From positions 248,001 through 312,000 of the forward strand of contig JBGAHD010000003.1 in assembly GCA_044226395.1 (NCBI GenBank): a stretch of 64,000 nt of DNA. Direction: 5' to 3'. Position 1 is the first letter of the stretch. Every line of letters starts with the position of its first letter. Position numbers and translations under genes: made by a program. Source of the stretch: JBGAHD01 sp044226395. Its GTDB lineage: Bacteria; Pseudomonadota; Gammaproteobacteria; Xanthomonadales; Ahniellaceae. The notes beneath the pieces were generated by a model that was not told the origin of the DNA, made no database searches, and worked only from the letters and a program-made list of their open reading frames with translations. Of the stretch, positions 43,978-53,454 are shown in pieces.

Positions 43978-44733
43978 CTACTCGTAGGGATTGGAAATAC
44001 CAAGCCCATCAAGCAGTTGGATTTCGATCGCCTCCATCGCGCGGGCCGCGCGCGGGCGCGCGTGATCGAGCCCCAGCAGGTGCAGCACGCCGTGAATGAC
44101 CAGGTGCGCGTAGTGATCGACCGGGCGCTTGCCCTGTTCGCGGGCCTCGCGCGCGATCACCGGCGCGCACAGGGCGAGGTCGCCGAGCAGGCTGTCGTCG
44201 AGGCCGGCCACGGCGGGCGTGTAGGGAAAGCTCAGGACATTGGTCGCGTAGTCGCGGCCGCGGAAGCGGCGATTGAGCGCGCGGCCTTCGCGCGCGCCGA
44301 GGATGGCGATCTGGACCTGGGTCGGGCCTTCGCGACGACCCGCGAGCGCGGTCGCGACCCAGCGGCGCAACTGCGCCGTGGTGGGCACGTGCGCGCCGTC
44401 GTGACGGCGATCGATGGCGAGGGTCAGGCGCTCGGGAGCTGTCGTTGGGCGAGCGCGCGTGCGCGAGGTCGTGGTCTTCTTCGCGATCGATTTCTTGGCC
44501 GCTGGCTTTTTCGCGACCGACTTCTTCGCGGCGGCGCGCTTCGCGACCCGCTTCTTCACGGCGGCCTTGGCCGCGACGCCACGCTTCGCGGTCGCTTGTC
44601 CCGGCTGTTTCGCTTCGCCACGCGACGTCGTGGGCTCGACCGCGCCCTTGATACGCCAATTCCGTCGCGCGGCCTTGCCCGCGGCGATCGCGCGTCGCGC
44701 GATCACGCGGCCTTTCTCTTCCGCGCGACTCAT
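43978..44733 (-). CDS. ybeY: Endoribonuclease YbeY with histone-H1-like N-terminal tail
   Basis: 251 residues. The YbeY domain (about 101-251) has the zinc motif HGVLHLLGLDH (His214, His218, His224) and NVLSFPY; it acts in 16S rRNA 3'-end maturation and ribosome quality control. The first 100 residues are an extra Lys/Ala/Arg-rich tail with repeats such as AAKKSVAKKPAAKK (about 47-87), like histone H1 or AlgP-type C-terminal tails. The start is firm because its ATG overlaps the phoH stop (ATGA). E. coli YbeY (about 155 residues) has no such tail. Confidence 0.9.
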   Translation of the reverse strand: MSRAEEKGRVIARRAIAAGKAARRNWRIKGAVEPTTSRGEAKQPGQATAKRGVAAKAAVKKRVAKRAAAKKSVAKKPAAKKSIAKKTTTSRTRARPTTAPERLTLAIDRRHDGAHVPTTAQLRRWVATALAGRREGPTQVQIAILGAREGRALNRRFRGRDYATNVLSFPYTPAVAGLDDSLLGDLALCAPVIAREAREQGKRPVDHYAHLVIHGVLHLLGLDHARPRAARAMEAIEIQLLDGLGISNPYE

Positions 44734-45704
44734 TCGCGTCGGGCCTCGTGTGCCTCGTAAGCCTGCACGATCTTCTGCACCAGGGGATGGCGCACGACGT
44801 CCTTGGCGGTGAAGAAGGTGAAGCTGATGCCTTCGGTGCCGCGCAAGACTTCGATCGACTGACGCAGGCCCGAGGTCTGACTGCGCGGCAAATCGATCTG
44901 GGTCAAATCGCCCGTGACCACGGCCACCGAGCCGAAGCCGATGCGGGTCAGGAACATCTTCATCTGCTCGACCGAGGTGTTCTGCGCCTCGTCGAGAATC
45001 ACGAAGGAATCGTTGAGCGTGCGTCCGCGCATGAAGGCCAGCGGCGCGATCTCGATGACATTGCGCTCGACCAGCTTGGCGACTTTCTCGAAGCCAAGCA
45101 TTTCGTACAACGCGTCATACAGCGGACGAAGATAGGGATCGACCTTCTGGGTCAAATCGCCAGGCAGGAAGCCCAGGCGCTCGCCGGCCTCGACCGCCGG
45201 ACGCGTGAGCACGATGCGCTGCACGCGATTTTCCTGCAGCGCGTCGACCGCCATGGCCACGGCGAGATAGGTCTTGCCCGTGCCCGCGGGGCCGACGCCG
45301 AAGTTGATGTCGTGCGTGGCGATGGCGTGCAGATAGCGCACTTGATTGGGCCCGCGGCCCTTGATCGTGCCGCGCTTGACCTTGACGCTGACCGCGTGCG
45401 ATTTCTCGGCCTCGCGTTCGGCCAGGGCCTCGACGCCGGAATCCTGCAATTGCAGATTGATCTGATGCGCGTCGAGCGTTTCCTCGGCGGTGGCGTCATA
45501 CAGCGAGCGCAGCATCTTCTCGGCCAGATCGGCCGCGTGCGCGGTGCCGAGCACGCGAAAGACGTGACCGCGATTGGAGATCTCCACGCCCAGGCGCAGT
45601 TCGATCTGCCGTAAATGCTCGTCGAAGGGCCCGAGGAGATTGGCCAGGCGCTCGGCGTCGACGGGCTCGAGCGCGAAGTCGCGTTGAGTGAGTTCGGCGT
45701 TCAT
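44730..45704 (-). CDS. phoH: PhoH family ATPase
   Basis: 324-residue cytoplasmic ATPase of the PhoH/YbeZ branch, which works with YbeY in RNA metabolism. N-terminal KH-like part, Walker A GPAGTGKTYLA (about residue 135), Walker B FVILDEAQN. Start MNAELTQ at 45704. Overlaps ybeY. miaB, its usual upstream partner, lies 3.6 kb away, beyond two inserted signalling genes. Confidence 0.94.
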   Translation of the reverse strand: MNAELTQRDFALEPVDAERLANLLGPFDEHLRQIELRLGVEISNRGHVFRVLGTAHAADLAEKMLRSLYDATAEETLDAHQINLQLQDSGVEALAEREAEKSHAVSVKVKRGTIKGRGPNQVRYLHAIATHDINFGVGPAGTGKTYLAVAMAVDALQENRVQRIVLTRPAVEAGERLGFLPGDLTQKVDPYLRPLYDALYEMLGFEKVAKLVERNVIEIAPLAFMRGRTLNDSFVILDEAQNTSVEQMKMFLTRIGFGSVAVVTGDLTQIDLPRSQTSGLRQSIEVLRGTEGISFTFFTAKDVVRHPLVQKIVQAYEAHEARRE

Positions 45705-45817
45705 GGGCGCGAAAGGGTACACCCGGCGTCAAGTCTTGCCCATGCGTCGCGGGCCACGTCGACGCCTTCCCGCGTCCCTGGCTACACTGCGCGCGACGAT
45801 CTTGCGCGAGTTGTGCC

Positions 45818-46378
45818 GTGACCGAGGATTCCGCCGGCGTCACCGTGTTGCTGCAACGCTGGCGCGATGGCGATCGCGACGCCCTCGATGGCTTGCTGCC
45901 CCTGGTCTACGACGAACTGCGGCGGCTCGCCGCGCACGAATTGCGCGGTCACAAGCATCACGACACCTTGCAACCCACGGCCCTGGTGCACGATGTCTTC
46001 GTGCGCCTGCTCGGCGCCGAGCGCGTCGACATTGGCAATCGCAAGCACCTGTTCGCCACCGCCGCCAAGCTGATGCGCCAGGTGTTGGTCGATCGCGCGC
46101 GCGCTCACGGTCGCGAAAAGCGCGGCGGCGGCTGGCAGCGCGTGGATTTCATCGAGGCGCTGGCGCTGCCGATCGAGCCGATGACTGACGTGCCGGCCCT
46201 GGTCGAAGCGCTAGAAGCTTTGGCCGAACTCGATCCGCGCATGGCCCAGATCGTCGAGCTGCGTTACTTCGTGGGGCTCGAGGTGGTCGAGGTGGCGAAC
46301 CTGTTCGAGGTCGACGAGCGCACGGTCTATCGCGACTGGGCGATGGCGCGCGCGTGGTTGAAAGATCGGTTGGGCTAA
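45818..46378 (+). CDS. ECF-type RNA polymerase sigma factor
   Basis: 186 residues, of the ECF branch that pairs with Ser/Thr kinases. Region 2 includes YDELRRLAAHELRG and PTALVHDVFVRLL; region 4 helix-turn-helix is ELRYFVGLEVVEVANLFEVDER. GTG start. A kinase gene follows after 58 bases, so the two are likely one operon. No anti-sigma factor is present, which fits control by the kinase. Confidence 0.9.
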   Translation: MTEDSAGVTVLLQRWRDGDRDALDGLLPLVYDELRRLAAHELRGHKHHDTLQPTALVHDVFVRLLGAERVDIGNRKHLFATAAKLMRQVLVDRARAHGREKRGGGWQRVDFIEALALPIEPMTDVPALVEALEALAELDPRMAQIVELRYFVGLEVVEVANLFEVDERTVYRDWAMARAWLKDRLG

Positions 46379-46436
46379 GGACGATGTCAGTTCGCGTCGC
46401 GTTCGGCGTATGTCGAGGCGCCCAGGAGGTTCGCGC

Positions 46437-49196
46437 ATGACGCCGGCGGAACGATTCCAGCGCCTGAAGGCCTGGTTCGAGCAATGCATCGATCTCGACG
46501 AATCCGCGCGTGACGCGCGCGTGGCCGCGATGGCGGCCGAAGACGCGATCCTCGCCGAGGAACTGCGCGCCTTGCTACGTCGGTTCGATGCCGGCGATCT
46601 GCGTCCGCCGGAGCCGGTGTCGGTCGAAGGCCGACGCATCGGGCCCTACCGCCTGCAACGCGCCTTGGGTCGCGGCGGCATGGGCGAGGTGTTCCTGGCC
46701 GAGCGGATCGAGGGCGGCTTCGAGCAGCAAGTCGCGCTCAAGCTCGTGCGACATGGTGGGCTGTCGAGCGAACTCACGCGCCGCTTCATGCGCGAGCGTC
46801 AGATTCTCGCGCGGCTGACGCACCCGGGCATCGCGCGCCTGATCGATGGCGGCGTCGGCGCCGACGGTCAGCCGTGGCTGGCGATGGAATATGTCGAAGG
46901 CCGTCACTTGATCGCGTACGCGCGCGATGAACGGTTGGACTTGCGCTCGCGCTTGCGCCTGTGGCTCGCGGTGGCCGAGGCGGTGAGCTACGCGCATCGG
47001 CATCTGATCGTGCATCGCGATCTCAAGCCGGCCAATGTGCTGGTCAATGGCGACGGTCAGGTGAAGCTGCTCGATTTCGGCGTGGCCGCGCTGCTCACGC
47101 CCGAGCACGACGCCGCGACCACGACCGCGGCATTCACGCCGCGCTATGCCTCGCCCGAACAGATCGCCGGCGAGGCCGTGACCACGGCCACCGATGTGCA
47201 TGGACTTGGCCTGTTGTTGTTCGAACTGTTGTCGGGCCGGCCGCCGTTCGAGGCGAGTTCCGACCTCGCGTTGCGACAGGCGATCGTGTCGTCCGATCCG
47301 CCGTCGCTGCGCCAGGCGCGCGCGACGCCGCGCGAGGGCGAGGCGATCGCGCGTCTGCCGGTGATCAGCGCGGCCGATTCGCGCCGACTGTTCGGCGGCG
47401 AGCTCGACGCGATCATCGGCAAGGCGCTGCGCAAGCCGCCGGCCGAGCGCTACGCCACGGCCAGCGAATTCGCTCAGGACGTGCAGCGCTTTCTGCGCGG
47501 CGAAGCGGTGCAAGCGCTGCGCGCCGGTCCGGGCTATCGGCTGCGCAAGTTCGTCGCGCGCCATCGCGCCCTGGTCGCGGCGATCGCGCTGGCCATCGCC
47601 GGCTTGAGCGTGGGCCTGCTGCTGGCCTTGCATCAGCGCGGCATCGCCCAGGCCGCGCAGCGGCGCGCGCAAAGCGAGAATGCGCTGCTGGTGGATTTGC
47701 TCCAGGGCGCCGACCCCTACAACTTGCGTGGCGCCGATCTGCGCATGGCCGATCTGCTCGACGACGCCGCGCGCGGCATCGCGGCGCGCGCCGACGTCGA
47801 GGCCGGCGTGCGCGCGCCCTTGCTCGAATTGATCGGCAATGCCCAGTACGCGCTCACGCGCTACGCGCAGGCCGAGGTCACGTTCGGGCTGGCCCATGAA
47901 GCACAGCTCGCCGCGTCACCGCGCGCGCCGGCACGCGTGGCCTTGCTCGAGGCGCGGCAAGTGATGGCGCGCTTCGAGACCGGGCAGCGCGATCTGCCGG
48001 CCACGGCGCTCGATCAAGCGATCGCGCTCAGCGACGGGCTCGACCCGGCATCGCGCGTCGATGCTTACTTGCTGCGCGCGCATTATCGTCGCAGCCTGGA
48101 TCGGCTCGACGAGGCTCTGGCGGACATCGACGCCGCGCGCGCGGCCTGCGGCGCGCGATGCGGCGACGCGCTCGATGCCGACATGCCGATGTCACTGATG
48201 CGCCTGGACGTGCTGTCGCGCCTGAAACGCTACGATGAAGCCACGGCCCTGGGCGATGCCCTGTGGCGGCGCGTGGCGGATTTGCCGGAAGCCTTCGATG
48301 GGCTTCGGCTGCGCGTGCTGGGCGCGTATGTCAGCGCCTTGTCCTTCGCCGATCGTCTCGATCAGGCCGAGGCCTTGATGGCCACGCAAGGGCCGCTGGC
48401 CGAGCGCTTCTATCACGGCACCGGCAATCGTCTGGCCGGCATTGTCTTCGCGCAGGAAGGCATTCATCGGCGACGCGGTCATTTGCGCCTGGCCGCCACC
48501 GCGGCGGCGCGCGCCGGCGAGTTGTTCGCGCAGACCTTGCCCGAGTCGGTGTACGTCGCCTATGCCTTGCGTACCCAGGGCACGAGCCTGCGCCAAATCG
48601 GCGAGTACGCGGCGGCGGCCGAGGTGCTGACGCGATCGGCGACGATGTACGCCGCGCTGCAAGGCGAGACCAGCACGGAGACCCAATGGGCGCGCATCAA
48701 TATCGCCGCCAACGCCTTCGAGCGCGATCTCGACGCGCCGAGCTGGCGCGAGTTCCTGCGCGTGGCCGACGCCTATCTCGCCTCCGATGATCACAGCCTG
48801 GAACGGTCCGTGCGCCTGCTCATGGCCGAGCTGGCCTTGCGTCGCGGCGATTGGGCGGTGGCGCGCGCGCAGGCCGAGCGCACGCGCGCGGGCGCCAGTG
48901 ATCCGGTCACCGGCGATCCGATGCGTCAGGCGCTGATCGACTACGAACTGGCGCGCGCGTCCGATGATCCTTCCGCGCGGGCCGCGCGCTGGCGTGAAGT
49001 CGAAGCGCTGATCCCGCGCGAAACCATGGCGGTGGCACGGGCCCGCTATGCCGCGATCAAGGCCGACGACGCGCCCGTCGCCGCGCGCGCGGCGGCGTGC
49101 GCCGAGGCGAAGGCGGCGTGGGATCGCGTCGATCCGCAAGGGCAGGCTTGGCGCGCGATGTCGCGAACGATCGCGGCATGCCGCGATCCGCGGTGA
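46437..49196 (+). CDS. Membrane Ser/Thr protein kinase with TPR-like sensor
   Basis: 919 residues. Short helical N-terminus; Hanks-type kinase about 66-330 (GRGGMGEVF loop, ALKLV Lys, HRDLKPAN at 193, LDFGVA, YASPEQ). One membrane helix at about 380-400, then a 500-residue extracytoplasmic helical region with TPR-like repeats. An AGGAGGT ribosome site fixes the start. Likely phosphorylates the sigma factor or its own targets in response to an envelope or extracellular signal (inferred from the pairing). Confidence 0.9.
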   Translation: MTPAERFQRLKAWFEQCIDLDESARDARVAAMAAEDAILAEELRALLRRFDAGDLRPPEPVSVEGRRIGPYRLQRALGRGGMGEVFLAERIEGGFEQQVALKLVRHGGLSSELTRRFMRERQILARLTHPGIARLIDGGVGADGQPWLAMEYVEGRHLIAYARDERLDLRSRLRLWLAVAEAVSYAHRHLIVHRDLKPANVLVNGDGQVKLLDFGVAALLTPEHDAATTTAAFTPRYASPEQIAGEAVTTATDVHGLGLLLFELLSGRPPFEASSDLALRQAIVSSDPPSLRQARATPREGEAIARLPVISAADSRRLFGGELDAIIGKALRKPPAERYATASEFAQDVQRFLRGEAVQALRAGPGYRLRKFVARHRALVAAIALAIAGLSVGLLLALHQRGIAQAAQRRAQSENALLVDLLQGADPYNLRGADLRMADLLDDAARGIAARADVEAGVRAPLLELIGNAQYALTRYAQAEVTFGLAHEAQLAASPRAPARVALLEARQVMARFETGQRDLPATALDQAIALSDGLDPASRVDAYLLRAHYRRSLDRLDEALADIDAARAACGARCGDALDADMPMSLMRLDVLSRLKRYDEATALGDALWRRVADLPEAFDGLRLRVLGAYVSALSFADRLDQAEALMATQGPLAERFYHGTGNRLAGIVFAQEGIHRRRGHLRLAATAAARAGELFAQTLPESVYVAYALRTQGTSLRQIGEYAAAAEVLTRSATMYAALQGETSTETQWARINIAANAFERDLDAPSWREFLRVADAYLASDDHSLERSVRLLMAELALRRGDWAVARAQAERTRAGASDPVTGDPMRQALIDYELARASDDPSARAARWREVEALIPRETMAVARARYAAIKADDAPVAARAAACAEAKAAWDRVDPQGQAWRAMSRTIAACRDPR

Positions 49197-49303
49197 GTGC
49201 TCTGGGTCGACACGCGACACTGCGACAACGGATCCACTGACGACCATTCGCCGCGCCGCGAGCGCGACGCGCGAAGATCTTCGACGTGCGCGCGATCGAC
49301 GCG

Positions 49304-50641
49304 TTACGCCGCGTCGCGCGCGATCACGCGACCACGCAGGCTGTTGCTCAGCGCCTCGGTGATGGTCACGTCGATGAACTGACCGATCAGGCGCGGATGG
49401 CCGTCGAAATTGACCGTGCGGTGATTCTCGGTGCGGCCGCTCAGCTGCGAGCCGCCTTTCTTGCTCGGACCTTCGACCAGCACGGTCTGCGTGGTGCCGA
49501 CCATGGCCGCGCTGATCGCGGCGGCGTTGGCGTTGATGCGCGTTTGCAAGCGCATCAGGCGATCTTTCTTTTCCGCTTCGGGCGTGTCGTCGACGAGGCT
49601 CGCCGCCGGCGTGCCGGGGCGGCGCGAGTAGACGAAGGAGAAGCTCTGATCGAAGCCGATGTCCTCGATCAGCTTCATCGTCGCTTCGAAATCGCGCTCG
49701 GTTTCGCCGGGAAAGCCGACGATGAAATCGGTCGAGATCGAAATGTCCGGACGCACCGCGCGCAGCTTGCGAATCTTCTGCTTGTACTCGAGCACGGTGT
49801 GACCGCGCTTCATCGCCGCGAGAATGCGATCCGAACCCGCCTGCACCGGCAAATGCAGATAATTGGCGAGCTTGGGCACGTTGGCATAGGCCTCGATCAA
49901 GCGATCGGTGAATTCGACCGGATGCGAGGTGGTGAAGCGAATGCGGCCGATGCCGGGAATCTGCGCGATGTATTCGATCAGCAGCGCCAGATCGGCGAGA
50001 TCGCCGTCGTGCATGGGACCGCGATAGGCGTTGACGTTCTGGCCGAGCAGATTGACCTCGCGCACGCCCTTGGCGGCGAGTGTGGCGACTTCGGCGATGA
50101 CGTCGTCGAAGCGGCGGCTGACTTCCTCGCCGCGCGTGTAGGGCACCACGCAGAACGTGCAGTATTTCGAGCAGCCTTCCATGATCGAGACGAAGGCGCT
50201 AGGGCCGTCGACGCGCGGCTCGGGCAGGTTGTCGAACTTCTCGACTTCGGGGAAGGAGATGTCGACTTGCGGACGGCGCGACGCGCGCGCGGCTTCGACC
50301 ATCTGCGGCAAGCGATGCAGGGTTTGCGGGCCGAACACCAAGTCCACGTGCGGAGCGCGATCGACGATAGCCTCGCCTTCCTGACTGGCCACGCAGCCGC
50401 CGACGCCAATCACGAGATGCGGCTTGTCTTGCTTGAGTTCTTTCCAGCGACCGAGCTGCGAGAACACCTTCTCTTGCGCCTTCTCGCGGATCGAGCAGGT
50501 GTTGATCAAGATGACATCGGCTTCGGCTTCGACGTCGGTCAGGCTCAGGCCATGCGAGGCGGCGAGCACGTCGGCCATCTTGGCCGAGTCGTACTCGTTC
50601 ATCTGACATCCGTGCGTTTTGATGAACAGTTTTCCGGCCAC
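49304..50641 (-). CDS. miaB: tRNA-2-methylthio-N6-dimethylallyladenosine synthase
   Basis: Radical-SAM methylthiotransferase acting on i6A37 of tRNA. 445 residues. N-terminal UPF0004 domain with auxiliary-cluster Cys (THGCQMNE, NTCSIREKA, GGCVASQ), radical-SAM CSKYCTFCVVP, and a C-terminal TRAM domain. I start at GTG 50641, giving MAGKLFIKTHGC, which lines up with other MiaB N-termini; a TTG four codons upstream is possible. No clear ribosome site for either. Confidence 0.95.
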   Translation of the reverse strand: MAGKLFIKTHGCQMNEYDSAKMADVLAASHGLSLTDVEAEADVILINTCSIREKAQEKVFSQLGRWKELKQDKPHLVIGVGGCVASQEGEAIVDRAPHVDLVFGPQTLHRLPQMVEAARASRRPQVDISFPEVEKFDNLPEPRVDGPSAFVSIMEGCSKYCTFCVVPYTRGEEVSRRFDDVIAEVATLAAKGVREVNLLGQNVNAYRGPMHDGDLADLALLIEYIAQIPGIGRIRFTTSHPVEFTDRLIEAYANVPKLANYLHLPVQAGSDRILAAMKRGHTVLEYKQKIRKLRAVRPDISISTDFIVGFPGETERDFEATMKLIEDIGFDQSFSFVYSRRPGTPAASLVDDTPEAEKKDRLMRLQTRINANAAAISAAMVGTTQTVLVEGPSKKGGSQLSGRTENHRTVNFDGHPRLIGQFIDVTITEALSNSLRGRVIARDAA

Positions 50642-50789
50642 GATCGCAGGCAAATCAGCAGGTTACGGGGCGCGCAGTGTAGTGCCTCGCGGGATCGCGC
50701 GCCACTGCGGGAACTGCAATAGATGCGCGATGGTCTTGCTCGGCACTTGGAACTTTCAAATAGAAACCAGTAACTTAGGGAGGATGAGC

Positions 50790-51533
50790 ATGCCGACATG
50801 GAAATCGGGGGCGCGTTGGCGCGTGGTCGCGGGGCTGTTCGTGGCCCTGGCGATGCCTGCGACCGAGGCTCTGGCCGGCGGTGTCTACCGTTGGGTCGAC
50901 AAGGCGGGCGTGACCCATTATTCGAACGTGCCCGGTGAAGCGCAGCGCGCTTCCGCGCGACCCGTGGACGCGGCGCAGACGCGACCGGCGCGGCCTTCGG
51001 TGTTCAAGTATCGCGATGCTTCGGGCGTCACGCATTACACCGATCGACGTCCGATGCACCGCAATTACGTGGTGATCAATGTCTATTGCCCCGCTTGCGA
51101 TCCGCACTCGAAGGTCAATTGGGGCGCGACGCGCTTGAACCTCACCGCGTTTCAGGACGAGATCCAGACCGCCGCCGCCGCCAATGGCGTCGATCCGGCC
51201 CTGGTGCGCGCGATTATTCACGCCGAGTCCTCGTTCAATCCCGGCGCCTTGTCGCGCAAGGGCGCGCAAGGGCTGATGCAGTTGATGCCGGCGGTCGCGA
51301 GCGAATACGGCGTGGCCGATGCCTTCAACGCCGGCGAGAACATTCGCGCGGGCGTGGCGCATCTCGCGCAGCTGCTGCGCGATTTCAATGGCGACGTGCG
51401 ACTGGTCGCGGCCGCGTATAACGCCGGCCCCGGCGCGGTGCGCAAGTACGGTGGCGTGCCGCCGTATGAAGAGACTCAGGTCTACGTCGAACGCGTCGGC
51501 GTGCTGCACCGGCGTTATCAGACCGGTTCCTGA
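50790..51533 (+). CDS. Lytic transglycosylase with two DUF4124 segments
   Basis: 247 residues. Signal peptide 1-29; DUF4124-type segments GVYRWVDKAGVTHYSN (about 31) and VFKYRDASGVTHYTD (about 73); then an SLT domain (about 120-225) with catalytic Glu in IHAESSFNP and the motifs GLMQLMP and AYNAGPGAV. Cleaves peptidoglycan glycan strands without hydrolysis. AGGGAGG directly abuts an earlier ATG (50784), so the ATG at 50790 with a 6-base gap is preferred. Confidence 0.9.
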   Translation: MPTWKSGARWRVVAGLFVALAMPATEALAGGVYRWVDKAGVTHYSNVPGEAQRASARPVDAAQTRPARPSVFKYRDASGVTHYTDRRPMHRNYVVINVYCPACDPHSKVNWGATRLNLTAFQDEIQTAAAANGVDPALVRAIIHAESSFNPGALSRKGAQGLMQLMPAVASEYGVADAFNAGENIRAGVAHLAQLLRDFNGDVRLVAAAYNAGPGAVRKYGGVPPYEETQVYVERVGVLHRRYQTGS

Positions 51534-51545
51534 GCGACGCGCGGA

Positions 51546-52655
51546 TCAGCGCGCGTTCTGCGCGCGCGGCAATTCCATCAAGGTCACCGACATCGAAAAC
51601 GGAATGTCGGAGCGCGTGCCTTCCACCACCACGGTGCTGCCGGGCTTGAGCGCGGCCTCGCGGCTGCGCAGATCGCGTTCGTCCTCGATCTCCATGCCGT
51701 TGAAGCGCAGCAGCACATCGCCCTGACGTAGCCCCGCTTTCTCGGCCGGACCACCGGCAAGCAGGGCCACGATCTGCACGCCGCGCGTGACGCTGTCGCG
51801 CGTGGGCGCGGCGCTGGCGCCGGCGATGGCGTAGTCGGCGCCCATCCAGCCGCGCACCACGTAGCCGTGATCGAGAATCTCCTGCAGCACGCGCTGCGCG
51901 GCGCCGGCGGGAATGGCGAAGCCGATGAAGCTCTGCGTCGCCGCCTGCGCGGTATTGATGCCGACCAGTTCGCCTTCGGCATTGACCAGGGCGCCGCCCG
52001 AATTTCCGAAATTGATCGCCGCGTCGGTCTGGATGAAATCCTCGAAGCGCGACAAGCTCGGCAAGTCGCGCCCGGTGGCGCTGACGATCCCCAGGGTCAC
52101 GGTCTGGCCAACATCGAAGGGATTGCCGATCGCCAGCACCACGTCGCCCACTTCCAGCGGCTTGGCGCCACTGGCGAAACGCGCGGACGGAAAATTGCTG
52201 CCTTCGACGCGCAGCACCGCCAGGTCGGTGTCGCGATCGGTGCCCACGACCGTGGCCTTGGTCACGCGACCGTCGTACAGGCCCACGTAGATGTCATCGG
52301 CGCCGGCCACCACGTGATAGTTGGTCAGCAAATAGCCGTCCTCGCTCACCAGCACGCCCGAACCCAGGGTCTTGTCGAACCGTTGACGCATGAAGGGCAC
52401 GCCATACGAGCGCTGCATCTGCGGATCGCCGAAGATCCGGTACGCCGGCTCGGTCACCACGCGCAGCGAGAAGATGTTGACCACCGCCGGCGCCGCGCGC
52501 TGCACGGCCTGGTGATAACTCGCCACCGGCGTGGGCGCCGCGCCGCCCGTGGCCGGCGCGAGTCCGGGCACCAGACGCGTGAGCACGAAGGCCAGGGCCA
52601 GGCCCAGGGTCGCGAATTGCGCCACGAACATCAGCGCGCGGCCGAGCTTTGCCAT
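51546..52655 (-). CDS. degS: DegS/HtrA-family serine protease, membrane anchored
   Basis: 369 residues: N-terminal membrane helix (8-28), trypsin-like protease (about 45-270) with triad motifs LTNYHVVAG, DTDLAVL and NFGNSGGAL, and one PDZ domain (about 280-365). The single PDZ and N-terminal anchor match DegS, which cleaves anti-sigma RseA when outer-membrane proteins misfold. No rse genes are nearby. Divergent from petA. Confidence 0.88.
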   Translation of the reverse strand: MAKLGRALMFVAQFATLGLALAFVLTRLVPGLAPATGGAAPTPVASYHQAVQRAAPAVVNIFSLRVVTEPAYRIFGDPQMQRSYGVPFMRQRFDKTLGSGVLVSEDGYLLTNYHVVAGADDIYVGLYDGRVTKATVVGTDRDTDLAVLRVEGSNFPSARFASGAKPLEVGDVVLAIGNPFDVGQTVTLGIVSATGRDLPSLSRFEDFIQTDAAINFGNSGGALVNAEGELVGINTAQAATQSFIGFAIPAGAAQRVLQEILDHGYVVRGWMGADYAIAGASAAPTRDSVTRGVQIVALLAGGPAEKAGLRQGDVLLRFNGMEIEDERDLRSREAALKPGSTVVVEGTRSDIPFSMSVTLMELPRAQNAR

Positions 52656-52743
52656 GTGAAGGTCAGTCCCTGGGTTCGACGCCCGCGATTGTGCCCGCCC
52701 GGGGCGGCAAGTCCAAACGGCGCGCGCGGGGGCGTTGTTGTTG

Positions 52744-52773
52744 TTGAGCCAGAATTAAGGCTTCCGTTACACT
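52744..52773 (+). promoter_or_regulatory. Putative promoter of petABC
   Basis: TTGAGC at 52744-52749, an 18-base spacer and TACACT at 52768-52773 (each four of six), 67 bases before the petA start. Confidence 0.5.
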
Positions 52774-52839
52774 TGCGCGGTTTCGGGGCCGGTCCCGGCT
52801 CGCGAATTTCCCCTTAAAAGTGTTTTGTTGGAGAGCCGG

Positions 52840-53454
52840 ATGGCTGAGCAAGGCGTCAATAACGGCCGGCGTCGCTTCCTGACCGTCACGACCGCGGTCG
52901 TGGGGGCCGGTGGCGTGGCGTTCGCCGCCGTACCGTTCGTGAAATCGTGGCTGCCCAGTGCCAAGGCACTCAATGCGGGCGCGCCGGTCACGGTCGACAT
53001 CAGCAAGCTCGAGGATGGGCAGATGCTCAAGCTCGGCGCCAACGTGCCGCAGTGGCGCGGACAGCCGATCTGGATCGTCAAGCGCACCCCGCAGATCCTC
53101 GAAGCCCTGCCCGCGCAGAACGATCAACTGCGCGACCCCGAATCGAACGTGACCGAGCAACAGCCCGAGTACGCCAAGAACGGGTTCCGCTCGATCAAGC
53201 CCGAGATCCTGGTCCTGGTCGGCATCTGCACGCACCTGGGCTGCTCGCCGCTGTTCGAGCCCGAGATCAGGCCGCAGCCGTTCGACGCGAACTGGAAGGG
53301 CGGTTTCTTCTGCCCCTGCCACGGCTCGCGCTTCGACATGGCCGGCCGCGTCTATCAGGGCGTCCCGGCGCCGATGAATCTCAAGGTGCCGCCGTACAAG
53401 TTCCTCGATGACCGTCACATCGTCATCGGCGTCAATCCCGAAGGAGCGGCGTAA
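52840..53454 (+). CDS. petA: Ubiquinol-cytochrome c reductase Rieske iron-sulfur subunit
   Basis: 204 residues. Tat-type start (GRRRFL) with one membrane helix; the [2Fe-2S] site is CTHLGC and CPCHGS. Transfers electrons from ubiquinol to cytochrome c1 in complex III at the inner membrane. ATG 52840 with GGAGAG upstream. Overlaps petB by one base. Confidence 0.97.
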   Translation: MAEQGVNNGRRRFLTVTTAVVGAGGVAFAAVPFVKSWLPSAKALNAGAPVTVDISKLEDGQMLKLGANVPQWRGQPIWIVKRTPQILEALPAQNDQLRDPESNVTEQQPEYAKNGFRSIKPEILVLVGICTHLGCSPLFEPEIRPQPFDANWKGGFFCPCHGSRFDMAGRVYQGVPAPMNLKVPPYKFLDDRHIVIGVNPEGAA

